NCBI RefSeq assembly: GCF_001643375.1
Contig: NZ_LSHB01000003.1
Coordinates: 34,568-98,567 of the forward strand
Length of the DNA: 64,000 nucleotides
Reading direction: 5' to 3'
From: Chryseobacterium sp. FP211-J200
GTDB taxonomy: Bacteria; Bacteroidota; Bacteroidia; Flavobacteriales; Weeksellaceae
Shown here: positions 1 to 8,209 of the stretch, one piece after another
Layout: the number at the start of each line of letters is the position of its first letter
Position numbering within the stretch: position 1 is the stretch's first letter
Position numbers and translations under genes: made by a program
The notes under the pieces: model-generated
Told to the model about the DNA's origin: nothing
Seen by the model: the letters and a program-made list of their open reading frames with translations, nothing else
Databases searched by the model: none

Positions 1-2177
1 ACAGTAACAGGATGGGATTTATGCACGTCGGGCGAGGAAGTGGTGCTAATTCCATTGTCAGTTATTGTCTTGGGATCACAGATATCTGTCCGATAGAACT
101 CGACCTTTATTTCGAACGATTCCTAAATCTTAACCGAACTTCGCCACCCGATTTTGATATCGACTGGAGTTGGCAAAATAGAGATGCGATCATCCAATAT
201 ATTTTTGATACCTACGGAAAAGACCACGTTGCTTTTTGCGGGACCAATGTGGAATTCAAATATAAATCGATTTTTCGGGAAGTAGGAAAAGCGTTTGGTT
301 TGCCCAAAGAAGAATTAGATAATTTGGCTGGCAAATCGATGGAAAACCACGACCAAAACTCGATTGTAAAGTTGGTTCAGGAATATGGAATATTAATGGA
401 GAAATTTCCGAATCAAAGAAGTATGCACGCTTGTGGAATTCTGATTTCTGAAGAACCAATCACAACTTATACAGCATTGGAAATGCCACCAAAAGGATTT
501 CCAATTGCTCAGTTTGATATGAATGTGGCGGAAGACATCGGTCTGGAAAAGTTTGACATCCTTTCTCAGCGCGGTCTGGGAACCATTAATGATACGGTAG
601 AATTAATCAAAAAAAACAGAGGAATTGAGGTTGATATTCGGGACACTTCTATTTCGAAAGATGAATCTGTTTGCAATGAATATTTAGCGATTGGAAAAAC
701 AATCGGCTGTTTCTATATCGAAAGTCCAGCAATGCGTGGCTTATTAAGACGATTAAAATGTGACAATTACAGAACTTTGGTGGCCGCTTCCTCGATCATT
801 CGACCTGGCGTTGCGCAAAGTGGGATGATGCGTGAATATATTTTCCGGCACAATCATCCCAACCAATTTGAATATTTTCATCCCGTGTTTGAGGAAAATC
901 TGAAGGAAACTTATGGCATTATGGTCTATCAGGAAGATGTGATAAAAATTGCCCAGTATTTTGGTGGACTTTCTCACGCAGATGGTGATATTTTGAGACG
1001 AGCGATGAGCGGAAAGGAAAGGTCAATTCAAAAATTAAATGAAGTAAAATCTAATTTCTTTAAATCTTGTATGGAAGACCAAGGACATTCGGAACAAATG
1101 ACTGCGGAAGCTTTCCGACAGATCGAATCTTTTGCGGGCTATTCTTTCTGTAAGGCGCATTCAGCTTCGTATGCGGTGGAAAGTTATCAGAGCTTGTATT
1201 TGAAGGTTTATTATCCGTTGGAATTTATGGTTTCGGTCATCAATAATCAAGGTGGTTTTTATCGGACGGAAGTTTACATCCACGAAGCAAGAATGTCTGG
1301 TGCTGATGTTCAGAATCCCTGTGTGAATAACAGCGAATATCAAACGATTTTGAAAGGGAAAGAAATCTATCTGGGTTTTATGGTCTTGCAATCGCTGGAA
1401 ACAAAAGTGGCTCAAATCATTTCTGAAGAACGGGAAAAAAGTGGTGATTACAAATCTTTGGACAACTTCATCAAACGCATTCCGATCGGGATTGAAACCA
1501 TTCAAACCTTGATTTTCATTGGTGCTTTCAGATTTACAGGAAAACCAAAAAATGAACTTTTGGTGGAAGCGAGATTATTATTAATCAATTATAAAATTGA
1601 GAACAGAAATATCGCTCTTTTCGATGAACCGGCCAACGACTTTAAACTTCCAGAACTGAAAAGAGAACAGTTTGAAGACGCGTTTGATGAAGTTGAAATC
1701 ATAGGATTTCCTGTTTCGTGTAGTCCATTTGACTTGTTACAAACCAAATTCAGAGGTCATTTTTTCGTAAAAGATTTGCTGAAGTTTCATAAAAGTCAGG
1801 TGAAAATGTTGGCTTATCTGATTTCCAGAAAACACGTTCCAACCAAAAAAGGAGCGATGTTTTTCGGAACCTGGGTTGATGTCAACGGCGATTATTTTGA
1901 CACCGCTCATTTTCCGGACAGTTTGGAAAAACATCAATTTCAGGGTGGTGGCTGTTATCTTTTGTTGGGAACGGTGGAAGTAGATTATCATTTTCCGACC
2001 ATCACAATCCATAAAATGGCCAAAATGCCAATGATTCCTGACCCACGCTACGCCTATGACAAAGAAAAACAGTACGATGTCCACAAGCAGATCAAAGAAG
2101 ATGTGAGTATGACTTCCCGAAAGCCTTATCCTCAGGCTCACGAGATCAATTTGCCGAGGCAGAAGTTTAATGTTTAA
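1..2177 (+). CDS. DNA polymerase III alpha subunit, second DnaE-type copy (5' end outside the window)
   Basis: Polymerase core of a C-family DNA polymerase. The reading frame is open to the left edge of the window, so the N-terminal PHP domain lies upstream and the first ATG seen (position 12) is internal. Visible motifs are the palm signature GRGSGANSIVSYCLGI and the catalytic aspartates in PPDFDIDW shortly after it, then the finger and thumb region, a helix-hairpin-helix-like stretch (IPIGIETIQTLIFIGAF) and a C-terminal OB-fold-like region. It is clearly different from the exonuclease-fused DnaE at 45.3-49.9 kb, so this is the second alpha subunit. In many bacteria such a second DnaE works in damage tolerance together with a Y-family polymerase; that role is inference here because the upstream neighbour is not visible. 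Confidence 0.93.
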   Translation, partial: SNRMGFMHVGRGSGANSIVSYCLGITDICPIELDLYFERFLNLNRTSPPDFDIDWSWQNRDAIIQYIFDTYGKDHVAFCGTNVEFKYKSIFREVGKAFGLPKEELDNLAGKSMENHDQNSIVKLVQEYGILMEKFPNQRSMHACGILISEEPITTYTALEMPPKGFPIAQFDMNVAEDIGLEKFDILSQRGLGTINDTVELIKKNRGIEVDIRDTSISKDESVCNEYLAIGKTIGCFYIESPAMRGLLRRLKCDNYRTLVAASSIIRPGVAQSGMMREYIFRHNHPNQFEYFHPVFEENLKETYGIMVYQEDVIKIAQYFGGLSHADGDILRRAMSGKERSIQKLNEVKSNFFKSCMEDQGHSEQMTAEAFRQIESFAGYSFCKAHSASYAVESYQSLYLKVYYPLEFMVSVINNQGGFYRTEVYIHEARMSGADVQNPCVNNSEYQTILKGKEIYLGFMVLQSLETKVAQIISEEREKSGDYKSLDNFIKRIPIGIETIQTLIFIGAFRFTGKPKNELLVEARLLLINYKIENRNIALFDEPANDFKLPELKREQFEDAFDEVEIIGFPVSCSPFDLLQTKFRGHFFVKDLLKFHKSQVKMLAYLISRKHVPTKKGAMFFGTWVDVNGDYFDTAHFPDSLEKHQFQGGGCYLLLGTVEVDYHFPTITIHKMAKMPMIPDPRYAYDKEKQYDVHKQIKEDVSMTSRKPYPQAHEINLPRQKFNV

Positions 2178-2215
2178 TTAAAACAAAAAACGACCGCAAA
2201 AGCAATCGTTCTAAT

Positions 2216-2527
2216 TTATACTATTTCGGAACTAAGTCCTTTATCCAACAATGCCTGATGCATCGGTTTTAATTTTTCCAAAGCGCCTGTCTTTACGGTA
2301 CATTTTCCTTTATAATGAACCAGCATCGTACATTGTTCTGCTTGTTCCAAAGTATGTTCACAGATCTCTATCAAACATTCGATCACGAAATCAAAGGTGT
2401 TGACGTCGTCGTTGTGAAGGACGATTTTATAGATTTCGTCTTCTTGTTCCAAGACCAATACATCTTCTTCGTACTGGCGTTTTGGCTCGTCATAAGATCT
2501 GTTGTTGTAGATTTTCATAACGTTCAT
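2216..2527 (-). CDS. clpS: ATP-dependent Clp protease adaptor ClpS
   Basis: A 103-residue protein with the ClpS fold. The core sequence YKIVLHNDDVNTFDFVIECL, about residues 32-51, is the family's signature around the N-degron pocket (the NDD motif), and VHYKGKCTVKTG further on is the second conserved block. ClpS binds the ClpA/ClpC N-domain and delivers N-degron substrates to the Clp protease. It starts 3 bases after the stop of the CNNM/CorC gene and is probably cotranscribed with it. An alternative start at Met4 is possible. The acidic N-terminal extension of about 25 residues (QYEEDVLVLEQEDE) is the segment that in the family contacts the unfoldase. Confidence 0.93.
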   Translation of the reverse strand: MNVMKIYNNRSYDEPKRQYEEDVLVLEQEDEIYKIVLHNDDVNTFDFVIECLIEICEHTLEQAEQCTMLVHYKGKCTVKTGALEKLKPMHQALLDKGLSSEIV

Positions 2528-2530
2528 TTT

Positions 2531-3886
2531 TTATTCAGTGATCTCGTCTGTTATATCTTCTAAAAATGGTTTATCGTATAAAAGCTCGACCAATTCTACA
2601 CTTTTGTTTTGCATTTTCAAGATCTTGAAATGGTAATTACCATAATCGAATTCTTGATTTTCTTCTGGAATATCCTGCAATTCATTCAAGATAAATCCTG
2701 CAAGCGTGTTATATTCTCCTTCTTCGGATGGCGGAATATTTTTCGGAAGCTGTTCATTGATCTCGTCCAAAGGCTGTGTTGCTTTTACCCAATAGATATT
2801 TTCACCAACTTTGTCTACGATCTTTTCTTCCTCGTCTTCTTCATCCTGGATCTCTCCAACCAATTCTTCAAGAATATCTTCAAGTGTGATGATTCCCTCC
2901 GTTCCACCAAACTCATCGATGACAATTGCCAAATGTTGTTTCTTCAATTGGAAAACTTTCAGAAGGTCAGATATTTTTTTGCTACCAACCACAAAGAATG
3001 CTTCTCTCATAAAGCCTCTCAGACTTTCGTGGGAAACTTGACCTTTGCTTTTGATATACTCTCTGATGATTTCTTTCGTGTAGAAAATCCCAATAATATT
3101 ATCGATAGAACCTTCGTAAACCGGAATTCGGGAATAGCCGCTTTCCATAATCTGATTGATGATATCTTCCGGATCATCATTGATATCGATGGACGAGATA
3201 TTTTGTCTCGTGATCATAATTTGTTTTGCATTGTGATCGGTAAAATCGAATGCATTTTTGATGATCTCGTAATTTTCTTCTTCAATTTCGCCACTGTCCG
3301 CTGATTGTTTTACCAATAGCTGCAACTCTTCTGTTGAGTGAATATCGTGTTCCGACGCTGGAAATATTTTGATCAATTTCAAGAACGCGTTCGATAATGA
3401 ATTCATCAACCAGATAAATGGACGGAAGACATTATAAAAAACGTGCAATGGATAAGCGATGAAAAGTGTTGTCGCTTCTGACTTTCTGATGGCAATTGAT
3501 TTAGGAACCAACTCTCCAAAGACGATGTGCATGATCGTGATCAACAAGAAACTACAAACTACAGAAATGGTGGTTACCGTTGCGGCAGCCAATTCTATAC
3601 TCAGCGACTGGAATGTGGCTTCTATAATGTGATGCAAGGCACTCTCTCCTACCCAACCTAAGGCAAGGGAAGCGAGTGTGATCCCCAATTGCGTTGCAGA
3701 GAGATAGGCATCAAGATTCTTGATGATGTTTTCTGCTTGCTTGGCTACAGCGTTTCCCTCAGCGGCTTTTACTTGAATTTGGGAATAACGTACTTTTACT
3801 ATTGAAAATTCGGCGGCTACGAAAAAGCCATTTAGAAGAACTAAAAATAATGCTATGAGAAGTTTGATTAAACTATCAGAATCCAT
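2531..3886 (-). CDS. CNNM/CorC-type hemolysin-family membrane protein with CBS domains
   Basis: A 451-residue protein with the domain order of the CNNM/CorC (TlyC, YfjD) family: an N-terminal DUF21 transmembrane domain with about four hydrophobic segments (roughly residues 5-190), a pair of CBS domains (roughly 205-330, including VIDEFGGTEGIITLEDILEE), an acidic linker (EIQDEEDEEEK) and a C-terminal CorC_HlyC domain. Family members are linked to Mg2+/Co2+ efflux or homeostasis; the substrate cannot be told from sequence. Upstream on the minus strand there is a perfect TAnnTTTG promoter element 25 bases before the ATG. clpS follows directly. Confidence 0.9.
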   Translation of the reverse strand: MDSDSLIKLLIALFLVLLNGFFVAAEFSIVKVRYSQIQVKAAEGNAVAKQAENIIKNLDAYLSATQLGITLASLALGWVGESALHHIIEATFQSLSIELAAATVTTISVVCSFLLITIMHIVFGELVPKSIAIRKSEATTLFIAYPLHVFYNVFRPFIWLMNSLSNAFLKLIKIFPASEHDIHSTEELQLLVKQSADSGEIEEENYEIIKNAFDFTDHNAKQIMITRQNISSIDINDDPEDIINQIMESGYSRIPVYEGSIDNIIGIFYTKEIIREYIKSKGQVSHESLRGFMREAFFVVGSKKISDLLKVFQLKKQHLAIVIDEFGGTEGIITLEDILEELVGEIQDEEDEEEKIVDKVGENIYWVKATQPLDEINEQLPKNIPPSEEGEYNTLAGFILNELQDIPEENQEFDYGNYHFKILKMQNKSVELVELLYDKPFLEDITDEITE

Positions 3887-3911
3887 TTAATGTTGTTATA
3901 TACAATCTGTG

Positions 3912-3919
3912 CAAAGATA
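3912..3919 (-). promoter_or_regulatory. Bacteroidota -7 promoter element (TATCTTTG) of the CNNM gene
   Basis: Read on the minus strand this is TATCTTTG, a perfect match to the TAnnTTTG -7 consensus of the Bacteroidota housekeeping sigma factor. It would give a leader of about 20 bases. No clear -33 TTG is seen at normal spacing. Confidence 0.6.
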
Positions 3920-3955
3920 GATATTTTTTTTAACTTGGAAATTAGATGTTAGAAG

Positions 3956-4017
3956 TGAGATAAACCACCCCGTCAAAAATTCTTCGAATTTTTGAATCCC
4001 CTCCAGAGGATGGGAAT
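3956..4017. repeat. Double hairpin intergenic repeat
   Basis: Two palindromes lie side by side. The first is perfect: CAAAAATTC (3974-3982), a 3-base loop, then GAATTTTTG (3986-3994). The second pairs TCCCCTCC with GGATGGGA (3997-4015) with one mismatch. The form (CCACCCC, hairpin, CCCCTCC, hairpin) resembles dispersed intergenic palindromes known from flavobacterial genomes; that recollection is from memory and was not checked. It sits between the divergently read CNNM promoter and the larger repeat at 4066. Confidence 0.55.
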
Positions 4018-4065
4018 TTTTACAAGCAAAATGTTTTTTTTAGATTGAAATCGTGATTTTATGTG

Positions 4066-4178
4066 GAATCTCGCAGCCCGACTTGAACGGAAATCCTTTT
4101 TTGCGTATGCTTAAGTTCAACTTAATGGAAAACGTCTGCAAAAAAGATTGGGAGTGGAAGGCGGAAAAGCTGCCCAAA
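4066..4178 (+). repeat. Dispersed ~113-bp intergenic element, copy 1
   Basis: Closely related to the stretch at 10144-10256. Shared blocks in order are GCAGCCCG(A/G)CTTGA, CGGAAATCCTTTTTTGC, GTTCAACTTA, GCAAAAAAGATTGGGAG, GGAAG(A/G)CGGA and AGCTGCCCAAA. CCTTTTTTGC and GCAAAAAAG flank a 33-base variable centre and can pair, so the element can fold into a hairpin. The reading frames of the two copies do not stay in register (the centre is 33 bases here and 34 in copy 2), so conservation is at the nucleic-acid level. Strand is arbitrary. Confidence 0.75.
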
Positions 4179-4197
4179 TACAAACTGCCCTAAATAA

Positions 4198-4233
4198 TAA
4201 AAAGCACTGAAGTTTGACCCTCAATACTTTTTA
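4198..4233 (-). terminator. Putative intrinsic terminator after atpG
   Basis: On the minus strand AAAAGTATTGA and TCAGTGCTTTT can pair over 11 positions (two G-U pairs), and the arm runs into TTTTTATT. It lies about 30 bases past the atpG stop codon and would close the ATP synthase operon. Confidence 0.5.
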
Positions 4234-4264
4234 TAACTAACTACTAACTTTAACTTTATCTTTA

Positions 4265-5137
4265 TTAACTGTTCTTGAGCGCTTCTGCTCCGGAAACAAT
4301 TTCTAATATTTCGTTGGTAATGGCTGCCTGTCTTGCTTTGTTGTAGAAGATCTTCAGGTCACTTCTAAGTGCGTCTGCATTGTCGGTCGCCTTGTGCATT
4401 GCTGTCATCCTTGCACCGTGTTCTGATGCTACGGAATCTAGAATGGCTTTGAAGATCTGAGTCTTGATAGATTTTGGGATCAACACGTCAAGAATCTGTT
4501 TTCTGCCCGGTTCGAAGATATAATCTACATTGATATCTGCTGAACCAGCTTTCTCTTCTGTAGCTGATGAAATTGGTAAAACCTGCTCTGTCACTACTTC
4601 CTGCGTTGCAGCATTGATGAATCTGTTGTAAACAACATAGACTTTATCAAATTTGCCCGCTTTGAAGTCTGACATCACTTTCTCCGTCATATTTGAAACG
4701 TGATCGAAAGAAAGATTGTCGAAAAGTGAACTGTGGTTTTCGTAAACTGTTTTGTTTCTTCTCACCGCATCGAAGGCTTTTTTACCTACTGTCAAAACTT
4801 CTATCTCCGTGTTTTCGTTTGCAGAAAACTGGATGTTGAGTTCTTTGATCACAGATGAGTTGAAAGCGCCGGCCAAACCTCTGTTGGAAGTCACGGTGAT
4901 AAAAAGTACTTTTTTGACTTCTCTTTCCAATGCGTATTCCGAGATGTTCTCTGCATCAGACGCCGCACTTACATTCTGTATGATCTCCTGAAGTTTTTCA
5001 GAATAAGGTCTTAGCATTACGATCGCATCTTGCGCTTTCTTCAGTTTCGCAGCGGAAACCATTTTCATAGCGCTTGTAATCTGCATCGTAGAAGATATAG
5101 ATGTAATCCTGCCTCGTATTTCTTTTAAGTTTGCCAT
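4265..5137 (-). CDS. atpG: F1F0 ATP synthase subunit gamma
   Basis: A 290-residue central-stalk subunit of F1. The N-terminal helix (MANLKEIRGRITSISSTMQ, then ITSAMKMVSAAKL) and the C-terminal helix (KIFYNKARQAAITNEILEIV) are the coiled coil that rotates inside the alpha3beta3 ring; both are well conserved. It is the last gene of the operon in this window. The beta and epsilon genes are not next to it, which fits the split atp arrangement of Bacteroidota, where atpD and atpC lie elsewhere. A 94-base gap containing a long inverted repeat separates it from atpA. Confidence 0.97.
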   Translation of the reverse strand: MANLKEIRGRITSISSTMQITSAMKMVSAAKLKKAQDAIVMLRPYSEKLQEIIQNVSAASDAENISEYALEREVKKVLFITVTSNRGLAGAFNSSVIKELNIQFSANENTEIEVLTVGKKAFDAVRRNKTVYENHSSLFDNLSFDHVSNMTEKVMSDFKAGKFDKVYVVYNRFINAATQEVVTEQVLPISSATEEKAGSADINVDYIFEPGRKQILDVLIPKSIKTQIFKAILDSVASEHGARMTAMHKATDNADALRSDLKIFYNKARQAAITNEILEIVSGAEALKNS

Positions 5138-5167
5138 AATCTTTAATCTAACAATGTATCAATCTGA

Positions 5168-5211
5168 CAGTTTAACAATTTAACAATTCATATTGCTAAA
5201 TTGTTAAACTG
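5168..5211 (-). promoter_or_regulatory. Perfect 15-bp inverted repeat between atpA and atpG
   Basis: CAGTTTAACAATTTA (5168-5182) and TAAATTGTTAAACTG (5197-5211) are exact reverse complements with a 14-base loop. No T-run follows on the minus strand, so it is not a standard terminator. In the transcript it would form a stable hairpin between the alpha and gamma cistrons, which suggests a role in mRNA processing or protection, or in lowering gamma expression. Role is inference. Confidence 0.7.
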
Positions 5212-5231
5212 TTTTACTGTTACATTATTTT

Positions 5232-6809
5232 TTAATTGTATTTCGCAGAAAGTTCTGTCGCTACTTGCTTCAAAACGCCAGTCAATTGATCATCAATTTT
5301 TCCGGATTTAAGAGCTGCCATTACTTCTGGATGTTTGTTTTTCAAGAAATCCACATATTCTACCTGGAATTCTTTCACCTTTTTGATAGGGATGTTTCTC
5401 AATAGATTCTCAGTTCCTGCGTAGATCATCGCTACTTGATTTTCTACCGGAAGTGGAGAGTTAACTGGTTGCTTCAAAAGCTCCACGTTTCTTTCTCCTT
5501 TTGAGATTACCGCCATAGTAGCAGCATCCAAGTCAGAACCGAATTTAGCAAACGCTTCCAATTCTTTATATTGAGCCTGGTCCAATTTAAGTGTACCAGA
5601 AACTTTTTTCATTGATTTGATCTGTGCATTACCACCAACCCTGGATACAGAGATACCAACGTTGATCGCCGGACGAACTCCTGAGTTGAAAAGGTCTGTC
5701 TCCAAGAAGATCTGACCATCTGTGATCGAAATTACGTTTGTCGGGATGTACGCAGAAACGTCACCAGCCTGAGTTTCGATAATCGGAAGTGCTGTCAAAG
5801 ATCCGCCACCTTTTACCAATGGTCTTAGAGATTCTGGCAAGTCATTCATCTGAGCTGCAATTGTATCATCTTTGATGATTTTCGCTGCTCTTTCCAACAA
5901 TCTTGAGTGAAGGTAGAAAACGTCTCCAGGATAAGCCTCACGTCCCGGTGGTCTTCTCAATAGTAGAGAAAGCTCACGGTAAGCAACCGCTTGTTTTGAA
6001 AGATCATCATAAACGATCAAAGCTGCACGACCAGAGTCTCTGAAGAATTCTCCGATAGATGCACCAGCCATTGCAGAATAAACCTGCATTGGAACCGGGT
6101 CAGAAGCATTAGCTGCAACGATAACCGTGTAAGCCAAAGCACCTTTGTCCTCTAATGTTTTAACGATCTGTGCTACAGTTGACGCTTTTTGCCCAATTGC
6201 AACATATATACAATATACTGGTTGCCCAGCATCATAAAATTCTCTTTGATTGATAATGGTATCAATAGCCACAACTGTTTTACCAGTTTGTCTATCACCA
6301 ATGATCAACTCTCTTTGTCCTCTTCCTACAGGGATCATGGAGTCGATAGCAACAATACCAGTTTGAAGTGGTTCTGTTACCGGCTGACGGAAGATAACTC
6401 CCGGCGCTTTTCTTTCCAATGGCATTTCGTAAAGTTCTCCTTGGATAGGTCCTTTACCGTCGATAGGATTACCTAGAGTATCTACAACTCTACCTAGCAT
6501 TCCTTCACCAACTTTGATAGAAGAGATCCTGTTTGTTCTTTTTACAGTATCACCTTCTTTTACCAATTTGGATTCACCAAGAAGTGCAACCCCAACATTA
6601 TCTTCTTCAAGGTTAAGAACGATACCTTCAACTCCAGCCTGGAATCTTACCAATTCTCCGTACTGTACGTTTTCTAAACCGTAAACACGAGCAATACCAT
6701 CCCCTATCGTAAGAACAGTACCAACTTCTTCTACGTTAGATTGAGTATCGAAATTTGCTAATTGCTGCTTCAGTATCGCTGATACTTCTGCCGGATTTAT
6801 TTCTGCCAT
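5232..6809 (-). CDS. atpA: F1F0 ATP synthase subunit alpha
   Basis: A 525-residue F1 alpha subunit. The P-loop GDRQTGKT is at residues 171-178, and the alpha-specific stretch [19 protein letters not shown] and the [12 protein letters not shown] segment are intact. The N-terminal crown domain (about residues 25-95), the nucleotide-binding domain and the C-terminal helical domain are all present at normal length. In the complex alpha carries the non-catalytic nucleotide sites. It follows atpH by 17 bases in the operon. Confidence 0.98.
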   Translation of the reverse strand: MAEINPAEVSAILKQQLANFDTQSNVEEVGTVLTIGDGIARVYGLENVQYGELVRFQAGVEGIVLNLEEDNVGVALLGESKLVKEGDTVKRTNRISSIKVGEGMLGRVVDTLGNPIDGKGPIQGELYEMPLERKAPGVIFRQPVTEPLQTGIVAIDSMIPVGRGQRELIIGDRQTGKTVVAIDTIINQREFYDAGQPVYCIYVAIGQKASTVAQIVKTLEDKGALAYTVIVAANASDPVPMQVYSAMAGASIGEFFRDSGRAALIVYDDLSKQAVAYRELSLLLRRPPGREAYPGDVFYLHSRLLERAAKIIKDDTIAAQMNDLPESLRPLVKGGGSLTALPIIETQAGDVSAYIPTNVISITDGQIFLETDLFNSGVRPAINVGISVSRVGGNAQIKSMKKVSGTLKLDQAQYKELEAFAKFGSDLDAATMAVISKGERNVELLKQPVNSPLPVENQVAMIYAGTENLLRNIPIKKVKEFQVEYVDFLKNKHPEVMAALKSGKIDDQLTGVLKQVATELSAKYN

Positions 6810-6826
6810 TATATGGTTGTTTTTTC

Positions 6827-7363
6827 TTAATTAAGTTGAAATTCTTTTTTGATATTGCCCAGCTTTGTTCTTACTGATGCATCGATCTGCTGATCTCCCA
6901 CTCTTAGGATATAACCTCCCAAGATCTCTGGTTTTACAATAGTTTCCAAGTCATAGTTAGAAACGTTTACCATTTTGGAATCCGTAATGATCTTCTGAAT
7001 ATTTTCCTGTGATAAAGGCGAAGCTGTTACCAAAGAGATACGTTGAGTACCTTTGATGTCTTCCACTTTATTGATGAATTCCTGAGCAATATTTCTAAGC
7101 TGAGATTCTCTGCCTTGCTTGATGACCAATCTGATGATATTCTTAGAAACTTGAGAAAAATCTTTGAAGATCTCCAAAGCGATCGCTTCTTTCTTTTTTG
7201 CATCAATGATCGGTGTATTCACAAACTGATTCAGTTCTTTGGAAGAAGACATGATTTTCACAATATCCTTCATCTCACCGAAAACAGCATCTGTGTTACC
7301 AGACTCCTGCGTGAAATCCAATAGACCCTGAGCGTATCTTTTAGCTACTTTAGATGTTAACAT
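6827..7363 (-). CDS. atpH: F1F0 ATP synthase subunit delta
   Basis: A 178-residue protein of the OSCP/delta family, which joins the peripheral stalk to the top of F1. The N-terminal helical domain begins with the typical [14 protein letters not shown] and the C-terminal part carries the family signature around [20 protein letters not shown]. Length is normal. It begins 5 bases after the atpF stop and is followed closely by atpA, so it is part of the same transcript. Confidence 0.96.
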   Translation of the reverse strand: MLTSKVAKRYAQGLLDFTQESGNTDAVFGEMKDIVKIMSSSKELNQFVNTPIIDAKKKEAIALEIFKDFSQVSKNIIRLVIKQGRESQLRNIAQEFINKVEDIKGTQRISLVTASPLSQENIQKIITDSKMVNVSNYDLETIVKPEILGGYILRVGDQQIDASVRTKLGNIKKEFQLN

Positions 7364-7368
7364 CCGGA

Positions 7369-7857
7369 TTAGTTAAGGTTAGATTTGTTAAGAATATTTT
7401 CTACCAAAGCGTTTTGCGCGTCATCGTTATCCAATTTCTCTTTAAGGATATTTTCAGCGATGCTTACAGACAAAGTTCCTATTTGAGTTTTGATATCTGC
7501 CATTGCAGCATTTTTCTCAGTCTGGATAGATTGTCTAGCAGCTTCGATCATTTTTTCGCCTTCAACTTTTGCGCTGTCTTTAGCTTGATTTACAATCTTA
7601 TCTTTCATATCTCTAGCTTCTTTCAAGATACCATCTCTCTCAGCTCTAGCCTCACGAAGGATTCTTTCGTTATCCTCTTTCAACTGAGCCATTTCTTGTT
7701 TAGCCAATTTAGCTTGATTAAGAGCATCGATGATAGAAACTTCTCTATCGTTCACTGCATTCAGAATTGGTTTCCAAGCGAATTTTGCTAATAAAAACAA
7801 GAGGATGATAAATGTAAGCGTCATCCAAAATAATAAACCTATGCCTGGTTCTATCAT
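7369..7857 (-). CDS. atpF: F1F0 ATP synthase subunit b
   Basis: A 162-residue peripheral-stalk subunit. One hydrophobic membrane helix (about residues 7-26, GLLFWMTLTFIILLFLLAKF) is followed by a long charged coiled coil rich in Glu, Lys, Ala and Arg that dimerises and reaches up to delta. Size and layout are normal for a single-copy b subunit. It is separated from atpE by about 90 bases containing a terminator-like hairpin, the only large gap with such a structure among the F0 genes. Confidence 0.96.
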   Translation of the reverse strand: MIEPGIGLLFWMTLTFIILLFLLAKFAWKPILNAVNDREVSIIDALNQAKLAKQEMAQLKEDNERILREARAERDGILKEARDMKDKIVNQAKDSAKVEGEKMIEAARQSIQTEKNAAMADIKTQIGTLSVSIAENILKEKLDNDDAQNALVENILNKSNLN

Positions 7858-7897
7858 AATATGAGTTTTTTATTAATTATAAATAATTTTTGAATTT

Positions 7898-7937
7898 AAA
7901 AAAATCTTAGCAAAACCAACCGTCTTGCTAAGATTTG
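7898..7937 (-). terminator. Terminator-like hairpin between atpE and atpF
   Basis: On the minus strand AAATCTTAGCAA (7936-7925) pairs exactly with TTGCTAAGATTT (7913-7902) over a short loop and runs into an unbroken T-run (7904-7898). This has the form of an intrinsic terminator, but it lies inside the operon, directly after the c-subunit gene. It probably works as a partial terminator or an mRNA 3'-end stabiliser that raises the amount of c-subunit message over the downstream genes. The structure is seen; the role is inference. Confidence 0.75.
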
Positions 7938-7948
7938 ATTGTAAAGGA

Positions 7949-8167
7949 TTACTTGATAAATGCACCAAAGATAATCGCAATAAGACCAGCTCCTTCAATA
8001 AGACCTGCTGCAATTAGCATAGCCCCTTGAATTTTACCAGCTTGTTCCGGTTGTCTAGCGATAGCATCCATTGCGTGTCCACCGATTTTACCAATTCCTA
8101 GACCTACGCCTAATACTGCTAAACCGATACCTACGTAGATTAATCCTGCTCCAGTTGTTAAATCCAT
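7949..8167 (-). CDS. atpE: F1F0 ATP synthase subunit c
   Basis: A 72-residue proteolipid made of two glycine-rich hydrophobic hairpin helices joined by the polar loop ARQPEQ (residues 37-42), which contacts gamma and epsilon. The ion-binding carboxylate is Glu58 in LIEGAGL on the second helix. The neighbouring residues (EG rather than ES or ET) fit a proton-translocating ring better than a sodium ring; this is inference from family patterns. Many copies per complex are needed, which makes the terminator-like hairpin just downstream noteworthy. Confidence 0.97.
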   Translation of the reverse strand: MDLTTGAGLIYVGIGLAVLGVGLGIGKIGGHAMDAIARQPEQAGKIQGAMLIAAGLIEGAGLIAIIFGAFIK

Positions 8168-8209
8168 AATAAAATTATTTAGGTTAAAATATGTTTCTTT
8201 TTAATATAA

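Noticed and set aside
2178..2215. Possible terminator between the first polymerase gene and clpS
   Set aside because: Only AACGA/TCGTT can pair across a 12-base loop and no clear T-run follows.
4066..4178. Possibility that the dispersed 113-bp element encodes a small protein
   Set aside because: The two copies differ by one base in the centre, so the frame is not kept between copies; similarity is at nucleotide level only.
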